This document shows, in pieces, positions 25,351 through 34,200 of a DNA stretch of 64,000 bases; position 1 is the first letter of the stretch; every line of letters begins with the position of its first letter. The DNA comes from UBA6168 sp039819485. Lineage in GTDB: Bacteria > Bacteroidota > Bacteroidia > Chitinophagales > Saprospiraceae. The stretch covers positions 6,979 to 70,978 of the forward strand of contig JBCBRY010000034.1 in assembly GCA_039819485.1 (NCBI GenBank), in the 5' to 3' direction. A program made the position numbers and the translations under genes. The notes below the pieces were generated by a model. That model worked only from the letters and a program-made list of their open reading frames with translations. It searched no databases and was not told the DNA's origin.

Positions 25351-26005
25351 AGAGAGTTAATTTTATAATGAAGTTGCTTTTAAAAATCAATAAATCACTT
25401 AAAAGTTACATTCGAGCATATATTCCAAGGAACCAAAGATCATAGATAAAAATGATTCACCAAAACGGCCCCCCATTTTATTCTTTGTTCTCCGCTAATT
25501 CACACCTTTCCCTTTTAATGGCGACATATAATCACACAACCTGCAACATCCGGCCACAGGGGTCAAAATGATGGAGGTATGTTCTGAAACGAGGTTATTT
25601 TACAACTGGCCAAGACAACAAGAAATCGACTTTAATTTTGACCAATAAAACCCATATATATTTTCCATATAAAAATTATTAACTTATCTCCATAAGTCTT
25701 ATCTTTGATTTTTTACTGACTATCACACCTTACCCATCGTCATTCCCTCTTCCAGAAAAAAACTCAATTCCAGTTTCACCGAGTACATTTCAATAAAAAA
25801 TTCAAAGAAAATAAAAGTGAGAATCCTTGCCATCGCAAGCAGCCGCAGGTGTTTTGGTTTTTCATTTTCATTTTAATTTGCATTACCCCATTTTGTATCA
25901 GGTCTCGTTTGCAACCAATTGCCTAACTTTGGCGTACAATCAGATTCTTTGATATAAAATTTTTCGTAATATATAACTAAGAGAAAAAAAGTTAACTACT
26001 GTCTC
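25351..26005. other. 655-bp AT-rich intergenic region
   Basis: No gene is visible. Two TAnnTTTG boxes may be promoters: TATCTTTG at 25700-25707 and TAACTTTG at 25924-25931, the latter about 75 bp before the regulator start. Neither has a clear -33 partner at normal spacing. Confidence 0.4.
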
Positions 26006-27199
26006 ATGGCTAAAGTTTTAATCGTCGACGACGAAACACCAATCAGAAGGACGCTGAAAGAAATTTTGGAGTTCGAAAAATTCAAGGTAGAGGAGGCTTC
26101 TGATGGCCTTGAATGCTTGGTTCAACTGAAAAAGAACCAGTATGATGTCATTCTAATGGACATCAAAATGCCGAAAATGGACGGCATGGAAGCACTTGAA
26201 AGAATCCAGACCCTGGCGCCCGATACACCGGTGGTCATGATCTCCGGCCACGCCAATATTGACACCGCTGTGGAAGCCGTCAAAAAGGGTGCCTTCGATT
26301 TTATTTCAAAACCACCAGACCTCAACCGCCTGCTGATCACCGTCCGCAACGCCATGGACAAGTCGAGCCTGATCACCGAAACCAAGGTGCTCAAGAAAAA
26401 GGTTTCCCATTACAAGACCCAGGAAATGATCGGCGAATCGGAGCCAATGGTGAAGATCAAAGAAACCATTGACAAGATTGCACCAACCGAAGCACGGGTG
26501 CTCATCACAGGTCAAAACGGAACGGGCAAAGAGCTCGTCGCCCGCTGGATACACGAAAAAAGCAACCGCAGCAAAGGCCCGATCATTGAGGTCAACTGTG
26601 CAGCCATCCCATCCGAACTCATTGAATCCGAGCTGTTTGGCCATGAGAAAGGTTCATTTACCTCGGCCCATAAGCAACGCATTGGAAAATTTGAGCAAGC
26701 CAATGGCGGTACCATTTTCTTGGATGAAATTGGTGATATGAGCCTCGATGCTCAGGCAAAAGTACTTCGCGCATTGCAGGAAAGTCGGATCACCCGCGTC
26801 GGTGGCGACAAGGAGATAAGGGTGGATGTACGGGTGCTTGCCGCCACGAATAAAGACCTCCGCAAAGAAATCGAAGGAAAGCGTTTCCGGGAGGATTTAT
26901 ACCACCGGCTTGCAGTGATCATTATCGAAGTGCCGCCGCTCAACAACCGCCGGGGCGACATCCCTGCACTAGTGGAGCATTTCATTTCCCAGATTTGTAC
27001 CGAGTACGGTATTTCACCTAAAAAGATCACCAAGGAAGCGCTGATCGCTTTGCAGAACGTGAACTGGACGGGAAATATCCGGGAATTGCGCAACGTCGTC
27101 GAACGGCTGATCATTTTGAGCGGAACTGAAATCACGGCCGAAGATGTACTCCAATATGTCGGCCCATTCCAGCGCCCTTCCAACGGCCAGGAAAAATGA
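26006..27199 (+). CDS. NtrC-like response regulator without HTH domain
   Basis: A 397-residue two-domain response regulator. The receiver (1-120) has the acidic pair VDDE and phosphoacceptor Asp52 (ILMDIKMPKMDG). The AAA+ domain has Walker A GQNGTGKE at about 169-176 and Walker B GTIFLDEIGD near 236-245. Where sigma-54 activators have GAFTGA this protein has GSFTSA (216-221), and it stops at about residue 397 after the AAA+ lid without a Fis-type DNA-binding domain. It therefore may act on sigma-54 from solution or, given the altered loop, have another ATP-driven role. The altered loop and missing HTH may be a Bacteroidota variant. Confidence 0.9.
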   Translation: MAKVLIVDDETPIRRTLKEILEFEKFKVEEASDGLECLVQLKKNQYDVILMDIKMPKMDGMEALERIQTLAPDTPVVMISGHANIDTAVEAVKKGAFDFISKPPDLNRLLITVRNAMDKSSLITETKVLKKKVSHYKTQEMIGESEPMVKIKETIDKIAPTEARVLITGQNGTGKELVARWIHEKSNRSKGPIIEVNCAAIPSELIESELFGHEKGSFTSAHKQRIGKFEQANGGTIFLDEIGDMSLDAQAKVLRALQESRITRVGGDKEIRVDVRVLAATNKDLRKEIEGKRFREDLYHRLAVIIIEVPPLNNRRGDIPALVEHFISQICTEYGISPKKITKEALIALQNVNWTGNIRELRNVVERLIILSGTEITAEDVLQYVGPFQRPSNGQEK

Positions 27200-27242
27200 T
27201 CACTGAGTTTGCTGAAATAGTATTATTTTTGATCGAATAATT

Positions 27243-27274
27243 AAAAAAGCCCGCCCGTTTTGGCGGGCTTTTTT
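27243..27274 (+). terminator. Strong intrinsic terminator
   Basis: AAAAAAGCCCGCC, a short CGTTTT loop and GGCGGGCTTTTTT form a GC-rich stem with a T-run, 44 bp after the regulator stop. The A-tract on the left also makes it work from the other strand. Confidence 0.9.
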
Positions 27275-27390
27275 AATGCTTCGCATTGATTGATAAAGCA
27301 TAAACCGATCTGCTAAATCTTGAAAATTTAGTCAATCTCAAAATTCGGATAACGCGCTCATCATGTACCTTAAAACTCAACACTTTTGAT

Positions 27391-28134
27391 ATGAATAATG
27401 AGAATCAAAACAACCTTCCCATCACCAAACATCAAAGAAGGGAATGGCATGAAATAAAAGCAGAAAATTCCTGGACAATGTTCAAGGTCATTTCTGAATT
27501 TGTCGATGGCTTTGAACGGCTGAACACCTACGGGCCCTGCGTCTCCATTTTCGGCTCAGCCCGCACCAAATCCAACCACCCATATTACAAACAGGCCACA
27601 GAGATCGCCCGACTCCTTACCGATGAGGGCTGGGGCATCATCACGGGCGGTGGGCCGGGTATCATGGAAGCGGGCAACAAAGGAGCCGCCATGAACAACG
27701 GTACCTCCATCGGCCTCAATATCCACTTGCCTTTTGAACAAAACCACAATCCGTTTATCGATGTGGACAAAAATTTTGAGCACCGCTACTTTTTTGTGCG
27801 CAAAGTGATGTTTGTAAAATACGCCCAGGCATTTGTCATTATGCCCGGTGGCTTCGGTACTATGGACGAAATGTTCGAGGTGCTGACCCTCATCCAAACC
27901 GATACAATCGATGAGGTTCCGGTCATCCTCTTTGGCTCCGATTATTGGGGCGGTTTGGTCGATTGGTTAAAAAATACCATGCTCGAAAAGGAAAGGAATA
28001 TCAACCCAAAAGACATGGACCTGTTCCACCTGGTTGACGACCCAAAAGAAATAGTGGAAATCATCCGTAAATTCCACCAGGACGGTGAGCACACTAAACC
28101 TAATTATGACTTGGATAAATTGCGGCCAGCGTAA
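27391..28134 (+). CDS. LOG-family Rossmann protein (TIGR00730)
   Basis: A 247-residue protein of the LOG family. SIFGSARTK begins the nucleotide-binding fold; GGGPGIMEAGNKGA and the hallmark MPGGFGTMDEMFEVLT are both complete. Members hydrolyse nucleoside 5'-monophosphates to free base and ribose phosphate, and some make cytokinins (cytokinin riboside 5'-monophosphate phosphoribohydrolase). Bacterial forms of this size are often nucleotide phosphoribohydrolases of unknown physiological substrate. It is transcribed alone, followed by a word-repeat hairpin. Confidence 0.9.
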   Translation: MNNENQNNLPITKHQRREWHEIKAENSWTMFKVISEFVDGFERLNTYGPCVSIFGSARTKSNHPYYKQATEIARLLTDEGWGIITGGGPGIMEAGNKGAAMNNGTSIGLNIHLPFEQNHNPFIDVDKNFEHRYFFVRKVMFVKYAQAFVIMPGGFGTMDEMFEVLTLIQTDTIDEVPVILFGSDYWGGLVDWLKNTMLEKERNINPKDMDLFHLVDDPKEIVEIIRKFHQDGEHTKPNYDLDKLRPA

Positions 28135-28138
28135 TTTA

Positions 28139-28250
28139 TTTTTTAAACGCATAGGCACATATAGCATAACCTGTCCCGTTTTTTAACCGGGATAGAAAAT
28201 TTAATAAAAATAAAACTATGTGTTCTATGTGCCTATGTGTTTTAAAAAAC
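28139..28250 (+). repeat. Word-repeat hairpin (TATGTG words)
   Basis: TTTTTTAAACGCATAGGCAC and following bases (28139-28168) pair with an array of TATGTG words (28217-28250, ending TGTTTTAAAAAAC). The loop holds a second small hairpin (TCCCGTTTTTTAACCGGGA). It begins 5 bp after the LOG stop and likely ends that transcript. Confidence 0.8.
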
Positions 28251-28298
28251 AATTATTGTTGTTCTAATTGAGAATTAATTGCGGGCTACTAATTATTT

Positions 28299-29393
28299 AT
28301 GTCCAAATTTCCCTTCCACCGAAAATTAATTTATACCTCCATTATATTTTTTGTTTTCCTTTTTTTATTAACAATTATTGGTGAAACAGGTATTCGATTA
28401 TTTACCGGGGATAAATACAAAAAACCAATCCCCTACCCTCCTTACAACTCTGTCGTCCCAGATAAAAAATTAGGCTGGAAACCAAAACCATTTTACTTTT
28501 TTGAAGGTCACTTAAAAGATTTGTCTAACCAGGAATACTCGGTCTCTTTTCAATTAGACAAAAATGGCTTTAAAACTTTTGGGGACAGTAATTCACTGAA
28601 ATACAAGACTTTATACATTGGCGACTCTTACACGGCAGGAATTGAAGTGTCGACTGAAAAAACTTTTTACTCTTTATTAAAAGACAGCCTGGAGATGGAA
28701 ATTTTTGCTTTTGGACAGGCAGGGTACGGAACACTCCAGGAATATTTAATTCTGGACAGATGGATAGACCGGATAAATCCCGATTTAATTGTCTGGCAAT
28801 TTTGCTGCAATGATTTTATTGATAATTACGCACCCCTGGAAATCAAGTGTGGATATAAAATTGGGAAGCGACGACCATATTTAAATAAATCGGGAAATAT
28901 ATATTACCAGCGTCCGTTATCGTATTGGCAAAAAATTAAAGAAAAAATTCTTTTTTATCGTTGGCTGGAAGATCACTGGCACCCGTTCAAAAAAAAGGTA
29001 TTTGGAAAAGACCGACTGCAGGGAGAAGATTTTATTGAAACATGGCGTGAAGAATATGGGCCATTTAACCAATCGGTATTGATCACTGATTTAATTTTAA
29101 AAAAACTAAAGAAGCGATTGACGGAAAATAAAAAAATAATAGCCTTTGCGGCCGATTATTATCCGGCTCAAATTGAAGCTGCCAAAAAGATTTTTGACCA
29201 TCACGATATCCCTTTTTACACAGCCCCTGCCGAAGCAATTGTCGCCCATCAAACCAATGTCAATTGTAGGGCTGCCGATGGTTATCATTGGAACGAACAA
29301 GGCCACCAGGTGGTAGCGGCGGCGCTCTTTCCCTACATCAGCGAGATATATTCTAAAACACAACAGGCACCAATAAAAACAAAAGAATTTTAA
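28299..29393 (+). CDS. SGNH/GDSL hydrolase family protein, membrane-anchored
   Basis: A 364-residue protein with an N-terminal membrane helix at about 11-28 (YTSIIFFVFLFLLTIIG). The SGNH fold is shown by LYIGDSYTAG with nucleophile Ser110, an Asn/Gly block further on (FGQAGYGTLQEYLILD), and the C-terminal Asp-His dyad in ADGYHWNEQGHQ near 330-340. It would hydrolyse an ester or acetyl group on an exported substrate such as a polysaccharide; the substrate cannot be read. Very AT-rich codon use compared with its neighbours (many AAA/ATT/TTT codons) may point to separate origin. Confidence 0.82.
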   Translation: MSKFPFHRKLIYTSIIFFVFLFLLTIIGETGIRLFTGDKYKKPIPYPPYNSVVPDKKLGWKPKPFYFFEGHLKDLSNQEYSVSFQLDKNGFKTFGDSNSLKYKTLYIGDSYTAGIEVSTEKTFYSLLKDSLEMEIFAFGQAGYGTLQEYLILDRWIDRINPDLIVWQFCCNDFIDNYAPLEIKCGYKIGKRRPYLNKSGNIYYQRPLSYWQKIKEKILFYRWLEDHWHPFKKKVFGKDRLQGEDFIETWREEYGPFNQSVLITDLILKKLKKRLTENKKIIAFAADYYPAQIEAAKKIFDHHDIPFYTAPAEAIVAHQTNVNCRAADGYHWNEQGHQVVAAALFPYISEIYSKTQQAPIKTKEF

Positions 29394-29542
29394 TTCATCA
29401 ACTCTGATGTGACAGCATTTGCGATTCAACGTCTAATAAGTATTTTAGCATAAAATTATGTAGTTGTCTGTTCGACCGACCGCACCAGAAGTAAATTCAG
29501 GACAAGCCGTCGACGGTCAACCATCCTAAAACTTAAGACATC

Positions 29543-30319
29543 ATGAAAAAGCTCCCCATATTCCTATCATTCTTCCTGCTAACTATTGGCCAAATGGCCG
29601 TTGCCCAAGTCGTCGAGATGGATGAGATTACCCCTCAGGAGACACCAACGCCCGAAGTCCCCGAAGAATCACCGGCCCTGGAGAAATTCACCAAACAAGA
29701 GGTCAACATATACGAGAGCAACGAGTCTATGTCCAAAGGCCTTCAGAACGCCATCATAGTAGAAGTCCCATCCAGCAATGAAAAACTCGTGGAAGGGGTT
29801 TGGAAAAAATTCATCAAAGACTACGGAGGTAAGACCAAGCGCACCAAAGGCAACCGAAACGAAAGCACTACAACCGGGGCAGAAGTGGTCGGCATCAACG
29901 GTGTCAATTCACTGACCATTTATTCTAAGGCTATTTCCGGCACTTCCGGTGATATTGAAATGTGCATCTGGTTCGACATGGGCGAGGAATTTCTCGAATC
30001 GAACCGCAAGAGCCAGTACGACGAGGCCGAGCTCATGCTACAGAAATTTGCCCATGAGGTGCGTATCGAAAACACCAGAGGAGAACTCAAAGTCGCCGAA
30101 AAAACGCTGAAAAAATACGAAGGCAACCTCAAAACCCTCCAGCGCCAAAACGAAGGCTACCACAAGGACATCGCCAATTATGAAAAGAAAATCGAGGAAG
30201 CCAAGGATAATATTATCACCAATGACGAGCAACAGGTAAGTACCAACGAGAAGATTGAACTACAGATGCAGTTGGTCGATGAGATTGACCGGAGATTGCG
30301 GAAGTTGAAGAAACAATAA
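29543..30319 (+). CDS. Exported coiled-coil protein of unknown function
   Basis: A 258-residue protein with signal peptide (MKKLPIFLSFFLLTIGQMAVAQ). A Pro/Glu-rich stretch (TPQETPTPEVPEESP) is followed by a folded segment (about 55-145, with VVGINGVNSLTIYSK) and a C-terminal helical region (about 155-258) of repeated Leu/Glu/Lys heptads (LKKYEGNLKTLQRQNEGYHK) ending LRKLKKQ, expected to form a coiled coil. I do not recognise a family. It is followed by a strong terminator. Confidence 0.75.
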   Translation: MKKLPIFLSFFLLTIGQMAVAQVVEMDEITPQETPTPEVPEESPALEKFTKQEVNIYESNESMSKGLQNAIIVEVPSSNEKLVEGVWKKFIKDYGGKTKRTKGNRNESTTTGAEVVGINGVNSLTIYSKAISGTSGDIEMCIWFDMGEEFLESNRKSQYDEAELMLQKFAHEVRIENTRGELKVAEKTLKKYEGNLKTLQRQNEGYHKDIANYEKKIEEAKDNIITNDEQQVSTNEKIELQMQLVDEIDRRLRKLKKQ

Positions 30320-30395
30320 CCTTAATTTAAAATCATAGTTAAGTAAAATTCATCCTCAAACTGTTTCACAGAATCGAATATTTCCCATCATTTTC

Positions 30396-30424
30396 TTGGA
30401 AACAACCAACAATTAGTACCTTTG
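30396..30424 (+). promoter_or_regulatory. Good Bacteroidota-type promoter
   Basis: TTG at 30396-30398 and TACCTTTG at 30417-30424 are separated by 18 bp, matching the -33/-7 pattern of Bacteroidota sigma factor promoters. It lies just after the exported coiled-coil gene and just before the hairpin at 30448-30514. Confidence 0.6.
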
Positions 30425-30447
30425 TCCCACATTCGAATTCGCTAAGT

Positions 30448-30514
30448 GGCTGTACCAAAAGAGCATGATCCAATATCAAATGAAACGTTATGCTTTTTTG
30501 GTACAGCCTTTTTT
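30448..30514 (+). terminator. Intrinsic terminator or attenuator
   Basis: GGCTGTACCAAAAGAGCAT (30448-30466) pairs with ATGCTTTTTTGGTACAGCC (30490-30508) with one mismatch, followed by TTTTTT. It may end the upstream coiled-coil gene. Together with the promoter at 30396-30424 it would also define a short RNA of about 85 nt or an attenuated leader for the downstream oxoamine synthase. Confidence 0.8.
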
Positions 30515-30521
30515 GCTTTAT

Positions 30522-30614
30522 GAATTAGAAATTGAAAATTGGAAACAGCGGTCTCACCTAACTCAATTCATTGATTACTAATTTTTTACATAATTTCTAA
30601 TTTCCAATTTCTAC
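30522..30614 (+). repeat. Word-repeat hairpin (TAGAAATTGAAAATTGG words)
   Basis: GAATTAGAAATTGAAAATTGG (from 30522) and a complementary TAATTTCTAATTTCCAATTT (from 30590) form an imperfect stem of about 22 nt with a 45-nt loop. It fills most of the gap before the ATG at 30628. Confidence 0.65.
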
Positions 30615-30627
30615 ATTAAACTTCGTT

Positions 30628-31884
30628 ATGGATATTTTCAATAAATTTCAAACACGTGGCAACATCGGACGCTTTTCCGCAGTCGGAGAAGGTTATTTTG
30701 TATTCCCGCAACTGGAAGGTGAACTGGGCAACCGGATGAAATTCCAGGGCAAGGAAGTCATTTGTTGGAGCATCAACAACTATCTGGGAATTGCCAACCA
30801 CCCGGAAGTCCGCAAAGTGGACATGGAAGCCGCCAGGGACTGGGGCATGGCTTACCCCATGGGTGCCCGCATGATGAGCGGAGCCACCAAATACCATGAC
30901 CAATTGGAGCAGCAATTGGCCGATTTCGTAAAAAGGGAAGCCGCCATGCTGGTCAATTTTGGCTACCAGGGCATGTCTTCCGGGATCGACTGTCTGTTGG
31001 GCCGCCACGATGTATGCGTGTATGATTCTGAATCGCATGCCTGTATCATTGACGGTGTGCGGATGCACCAGGGCAAACGCTTTGTCTTTGAGCACAACAA
31101 CATGGCCAGCCTCGATAAAAACCTGGCACGTGCCACCAAGATCGTTGAACAGACGGGCGGCGGAATCATGGTCATTTCGGAAGGCGTGTTCGGCATGAGC
31201 GGCAACCAGGGCAAATTGCGGGAAATCGTTGCCATGAAAGAAAAATATAATTTCCGCCTGCTGGTGGACGATGCCCACGGCTTCGGTACACTGGGTGAAA
31301 CTGGTGCAGGTGCCGGGGAAGAGCAAGGTGTCATGGACGAAATCGACGTTTATTTCTCGACTTTCGCCAAGTCAATGGCCAGTGTCGGTGCCTTCTTTGC
31401 CGGCAATGCAGATGTCATCAAGTTCATGAAATACAACATGCGCTCGCAGATGTTTGCCAAGTCGTTACCGATGCCGATCGTGATCGGAGCCATCAAACGT
31501 TTGGAAATGCTGCGCACCATGCCTGAACTCCGCAGCAACCTGTGGAGGAATGTCAGCCAATTGCAAAGTGGCCTGCGGGAAGCGGGTTTTGACATAGGAA
31601 CAACCAATAGCTGTGTGACGCCGGTACAAATGAAAGGTGGTGCAGGAGAGGCAATGGCCTTGACGCAAGACTTACGAGAAAATTATAATATTTTCTGTTC
31701 GATCGTCATTTATCCGGTAGTACCAAAGGGAACGATCATCCTTCGATTAATCCCTACGTCCATTCATACACCGGCCGACATTAAAGAGACCATTGCGGCA
31801 TTTAAAGCCGTTAGTACTAAACTGAAGAGTGGAGCTTACAAAGTAGCCGCCGAGCAGTTAATGGAAAAAGTGTTTGCCCGGTAA
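30628..31884 (+). CDS. PLP-dependent alpha-oxoamine synthase family enzyme
   Basis: A 418-residue fold-type I PLP enzyme. The GMAYPMGARMMSGATKYHDQLE and LVDDAHGFGTLGETGAG motifs match the alpha-oxoamine synthase family, and the PLP Lys is at about 248 in TFAKSMASVGAFF. Family members condense acyl-CoA or acyl-ACP with an amino acid: serine palmitoyltransferase, 2-amino-3-ketobutyrate CoA ligase, 8-amino-7-oxononanoate synthase, or the cysteate acyltransferase that starts sulfonolipid synthesis in Saprospiria. The first and last are the most likely in this lineage because both sphingolipids and sulfonolipids are common, but sequence alone does not decide. Confidence 0.88.
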   Translation: MDIFNKFQTRGNIGRFSAVGEGYFVFPQLEGELGNRMKFQGKEVICWSINNYLGIANHPEVRKVDMEAARDWGMAYPMGARMMSGATKYHDQLEQQLADFVKREAAMLVNFGYQGMSSGIDCLLGRHDVCVYDSESHACIIDGVRMHQGKRFVFEHNNMASLDKNLARATKIVEQTGGGIMVISEGVFGMSGNQGKLREIVAMKEKYNFRLLVDDAHGFGTLGETGAGAGEEQGVMDEIDVYFSTFAKSMASVGAFFAGNADVIKFMKYNMRSQMFAKSLPMPIVIGAIKRLEMLRTMPELRSNLWRNVSQLQSGLREAGFDIGTTNSCVTPVQMKGGAGEAMALTQDLRENYNIFCSIVIYPVVPKGTIILRLIPTSIHTPADIKETIAAFKAVSTKLKSGAYKVAAEQLMEKVFAR

Positions 31885-31890
31885 ATGTTT

Positions 31891-31956
31891 TTAATTGCTG
31901 GTTGCTGGTTGTTAGTTGTTTGCATAACAATTAACAACCAGCAACCAACAATTAAT
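31891..31956. repeat. Word-repeat hairpin (GGTTGTTAGTTG words)
   Basis: A 30-nt arm (31891-31920, TTAATTGCTGGTTGC and more) pairs with 31927-31956 with two mismatches. It sits between convergent genes and touches the DUF5606 stop at 31956-31958. Words TTGCTGG and TTGTTAG are repeated. Confidence 0.88.
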
Positions 31957-32372
31957 TATTCTTCCTCCTCCCCTGCCTCTTCTCCTCCAGTCAACAATCC
32001 TCTTTCGTTCATAAAACTGAACCATTTGATCGCTTTCTTGATATCGCTGACGTGGACCAAATCCCGGTCATAGTTGGGGAGTATCTTGGCGAAGTATGTT
32101 TTCAGCTCATCTGATTTGGATTTCAGGCTCGGCAACGGGTTTTCGTTCAGTTGGTCCAGCATACTTTGGAAGACGACTTTCAGCTCGACCGAGTCGTCAT
32201 CGTCTGTGTACATGGAAATGGTTTCCAATGGAGAAAACTGGTGTTTGCGCACCGAAGCAAAGCGCACCTTGCCCGTATCGATATCGCCTACCAACATGCC
32301 ATTGTTCTTGGTGGACACTATTCTCATCACGCCCGGCAGACCAGTCACCACTACATAGTCTTTTAGATTCAT
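31956..32372 (-). CDS. DUF5606 protein
   Basis: A 138-residue cytoplasmic protein of the DUF5606 family. The N-terminal small beta domain begins MNLKDYVVVTGLPGVMRIVS, and the rest is helical (KSDELKTYFAKILPNYDRDL, HVSDIKKAIKWFSFM). It ends with an acidic tail EEAGEEEE. The function is unknown; the family is widespread and single-copy in Bacteroidota. Confidence 0.88.
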   Translation of the reverse strand: MNLKDYVVVTGLPGVMRIVSTKNNGMLVGDIDTGKVRFASVRKHQFSPLETISMYTDDDDSVELKVVFQSMLDQLNENPLPSLKSKSDELKTYFAKILPNYDRDLVHVSDIKKAIKWFSFMNERGLLTGGEEAGEEEE

Positions 32373-32377
32373 TCTTT

Positions 32378-32462
32378 GTAAGTAAAAAGTAAAAAGGCAA
32401 AAGGAAAAAGAGAAATCCCGCTCGGTGGCACTTTTAACTTTTTATTTTTGCCCTTTTACTTG
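32378..32462. repeat. Word-repeat hairpin (AAGTAAAAAG words) between divergent genes
   Basis: AAGTAAAAAGTAAAAAGGC (from 32379) pairs imperfectly with CTTTTAACTTTTTATTTTTG (from 32430). It lies between the divergent starts of DUF5606 and HemJ, where no terminator is needed. Register shifts of the AAGTAAAA word explain the mismatches. Confidence 0.65.
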
Positions 32463-32505
32463 TTTAAAAATGACCGCAAAGGTATAAAAAAACACCTTTC
32501 ACGAT

Positions 32506-33057
32506 ATGTTATTATATTTTTTCAAATCGATCCATATAGTGGGTTTTGTCGCCTGGTTCGCCGGGCTGTTTTATCTCGTTCGAATTTTTGTCTACCATGT
32601 CGAGGCAATGGAAAAGCCGCCACAGGAACGGGCTATCCTAACCGCACAATTCAACCTCATGCAATGGCGGGTATTTAAGATTATCTGTCGGCCTGCGATG
32701 ATCATCACCTGGATATGTGGATTGTCCATGCTCCACATCCACGAGTTAGAATGGCTCAAGGCAAACTGGTGGATGCATGTCAAACTGGTACTCCTAACCT
32801 TGCTGACGGTTTATACTGAAATGTGTCCGCGCATCATCCGAAAACTGGAAAAAGGGGAAAGGCCCTACACTTCTTTTCAATTTCGGCTGCTCAACGAAGT
32901 CCCGACCATCTTTTTACTGACCATCTCGCTGCTGGCCGTCTACCGCTTCAATTTCAACGTTTGGTACACACTGGCCGGCATTTTTGGTTTTGGGATCTTG
33001 CTCTTTACTTTTGCCAAACTCTACCGGAAGCGGCGCATGAAGAGCAGTGGCCAGTAA
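32506..33057 (+). CDS. hemJ: Protoporphyrinogen oxidase HemJ
   Basis: A 183-residue four-helix inner-membrane protein of the HemJ family. IHIVGFVAWFAGLFYLVRIFVYHVE holds the conserved His and Arg residues of helix 1; the second to fourth helices include WWMHVKLVLLTLL and the final KLYRKRRM. HemJ oxidises protoporphyrinogen IX to protoporphyrin IX late in heme synthesis in bacteria lacking HemG and HemY. The start ATG and the Met-rich N-terminus fit the family. It is followed by a TlpA-like gene 73 bp away, perhaps cotranscribed. Confidence 0.92.
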   Translation: MLLYFFKSIHIVGFVAWFAGLFYLVRIFVYHVEAMEKPPQERAILTAQFNLMQWRVFKIICRPAMIITWICGLSMLHIHELEWLKANWWMHVKLVLLTLLTVYTEMCPRIIRKLEKGERPYTSFQFRLLNEVPTIFLLTISLLAVYRFNFNVWYTLAGIFGFGILLFTFAKLYRKRRMKSSGQ

Positions 33058-33130
33058 GCCGGGAGTAATACAGGAACACATTAAAATCTTCTTGGAACAG
33101 GATTCGCTTATCAAAAAATAAAAAATAAAG

Positions 33131-33670
33131 ATGTTTAAATTATTGATCCCATTACTGCTGATTATTTCTACCAGTCAATTGCTGGCACAGCATTATGTAA
33201 AAGATACAGGCCGCCAGCCCGACAAGATCGAAAGTGTATTTCCATACGACATTGCCATTCGCACCGCTGAAAACGACACATTGAATACCGAGCAGATATT
33301 TAAGAAAAATGACAGACCGACGGTTCTTCTTTTCTGGTTGACTACCTGTGCGCCCTGCCGGGCAGAGATGTCCGCAATTTCAAAAAAATACGCGTCCTGG
33401 CAAGCGGAAAAAGCTTTTAATATGTATGCCGTTTCAGTCGACTGGCCCCGGAACGAACAACGGTTTGCCAGTATGGTAAAACAGCACAACTGGCCATTTC
33501 CAGCTTATCATGATATCAACCGGGAGTTTGGTAAAATAATGCCGGGGCACTTGAATGGCCTGCCGCAGGTTTTTGTACTAAACGGGGAAGGAGAAATCGT
33601 TCACCACAAAAGAAAGTACCGCCCGGGGGATGAAGATCAATTGTTTGAAGTTGTAAAAAATTTAGACTAA
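33131..33670 (+). CDS. TlpA-like thioredoxin-fold protein, exported
   Basis: A 179-residue protein with signal peptide (MFKLLIPLLLIISTSQLLAQ). The TlpA/AhpC-TSA fold is shown by TVLLFWLTTCAPCRAEMSAI with active-site Cys73 and Cys76, a Trp-rich block (WQAEKAFNMYAVSVDWPRNE) and the cis-Pro region NGLPQVFVLNGEGEIV. It should reduce or rearrange disulfides in the periplasm. It follows hemJ on the same strand. A second, more conventional TlpA gene lies at 35199-35744. Confidence 0.88.
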   Translation: MFKLLIPLLLIISTSQLLAQHYVKDTGRQPDKIESVFPYDIAIRTAENDTLNTEQIFKKNDRPTVLLFWLTTCAPCRAEMSAISKKYASWQAEKAFNMYAVSVDWPRNEQRFASMVKQHNWPFPAYHDINREFGKIMPGHLNGLPQVFVLNGEGEIVHHKRKYRPGDEDQLFEVVKNLD

Positions 33671-34200
33671 CTGTATTCGTGTATTGTTCAATTTTGATAC
33701 AAAAAAATTGTTATAGTTTAAGCGTTTCTTTTCATTTAAGGGTTTTAGGCAGTGCATGTTTGTTTATCTGTATCTTTTAACACAAATTGCACACTAGACA
33801 TAAATCACCCTATCTCATATTTTTCAGACGTCACTATATAAAAAAGACTAGTTAATATTTACGCTGACAATCCCGGTTTTAAAATTAGAATTTTCACATC
33901 AGGACATTTTAGATAGTTAAATTTTTCGGCTCATCCTTCGCCACATTAAAAGTAGTGCTTGGACAAAAATAAGGGGCGCTAAAAATGGCACTTTTATTTT
34001 GGCAAATGTTTGATTTCATGGCCTCCAGACTCTTTTTCAGGCGAAATAAAAGTGTCATTTTTTTGAGCACTTGCTTAGTCCTGACAATTTAATTTTAACG
34101 ATTTTCCGGTTATTATTTGTTGTTTTAAAGAAATAGACGAGTGGTGCTCTCCCAACCAATATTATCACTTTCAGTGGTTTAACTTTTTAAATTTCATTTT
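33671..34200. other. 530-bp intergenic region holding a dispersed repeat
   Basis: No gene is seen. Most of it is AT-rich sequence without a clear promoter; 33967-34062 is copy 1 of the dispersed repeat described separately. Confidence 0.5.
33967..34062 (-). repeat. Dispersed element with inverted termini, copy 1
   Basis: AAATGGCACTTTTATTT (33983-33999) and AAATAAAAGTGTCATTT (34044-34060) are inverted repeats with one mismatch. The reverse complement of the block aligns with 49985-50082 and 54627-54722 over about 95 bp, including AAATCAAACATTTGCC and TTTTTAGCGCCCC. It has the form of a small non-coding mobile element. It lies 140 bp upstream of a lipoprotein gene. Confidence 0.8.
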
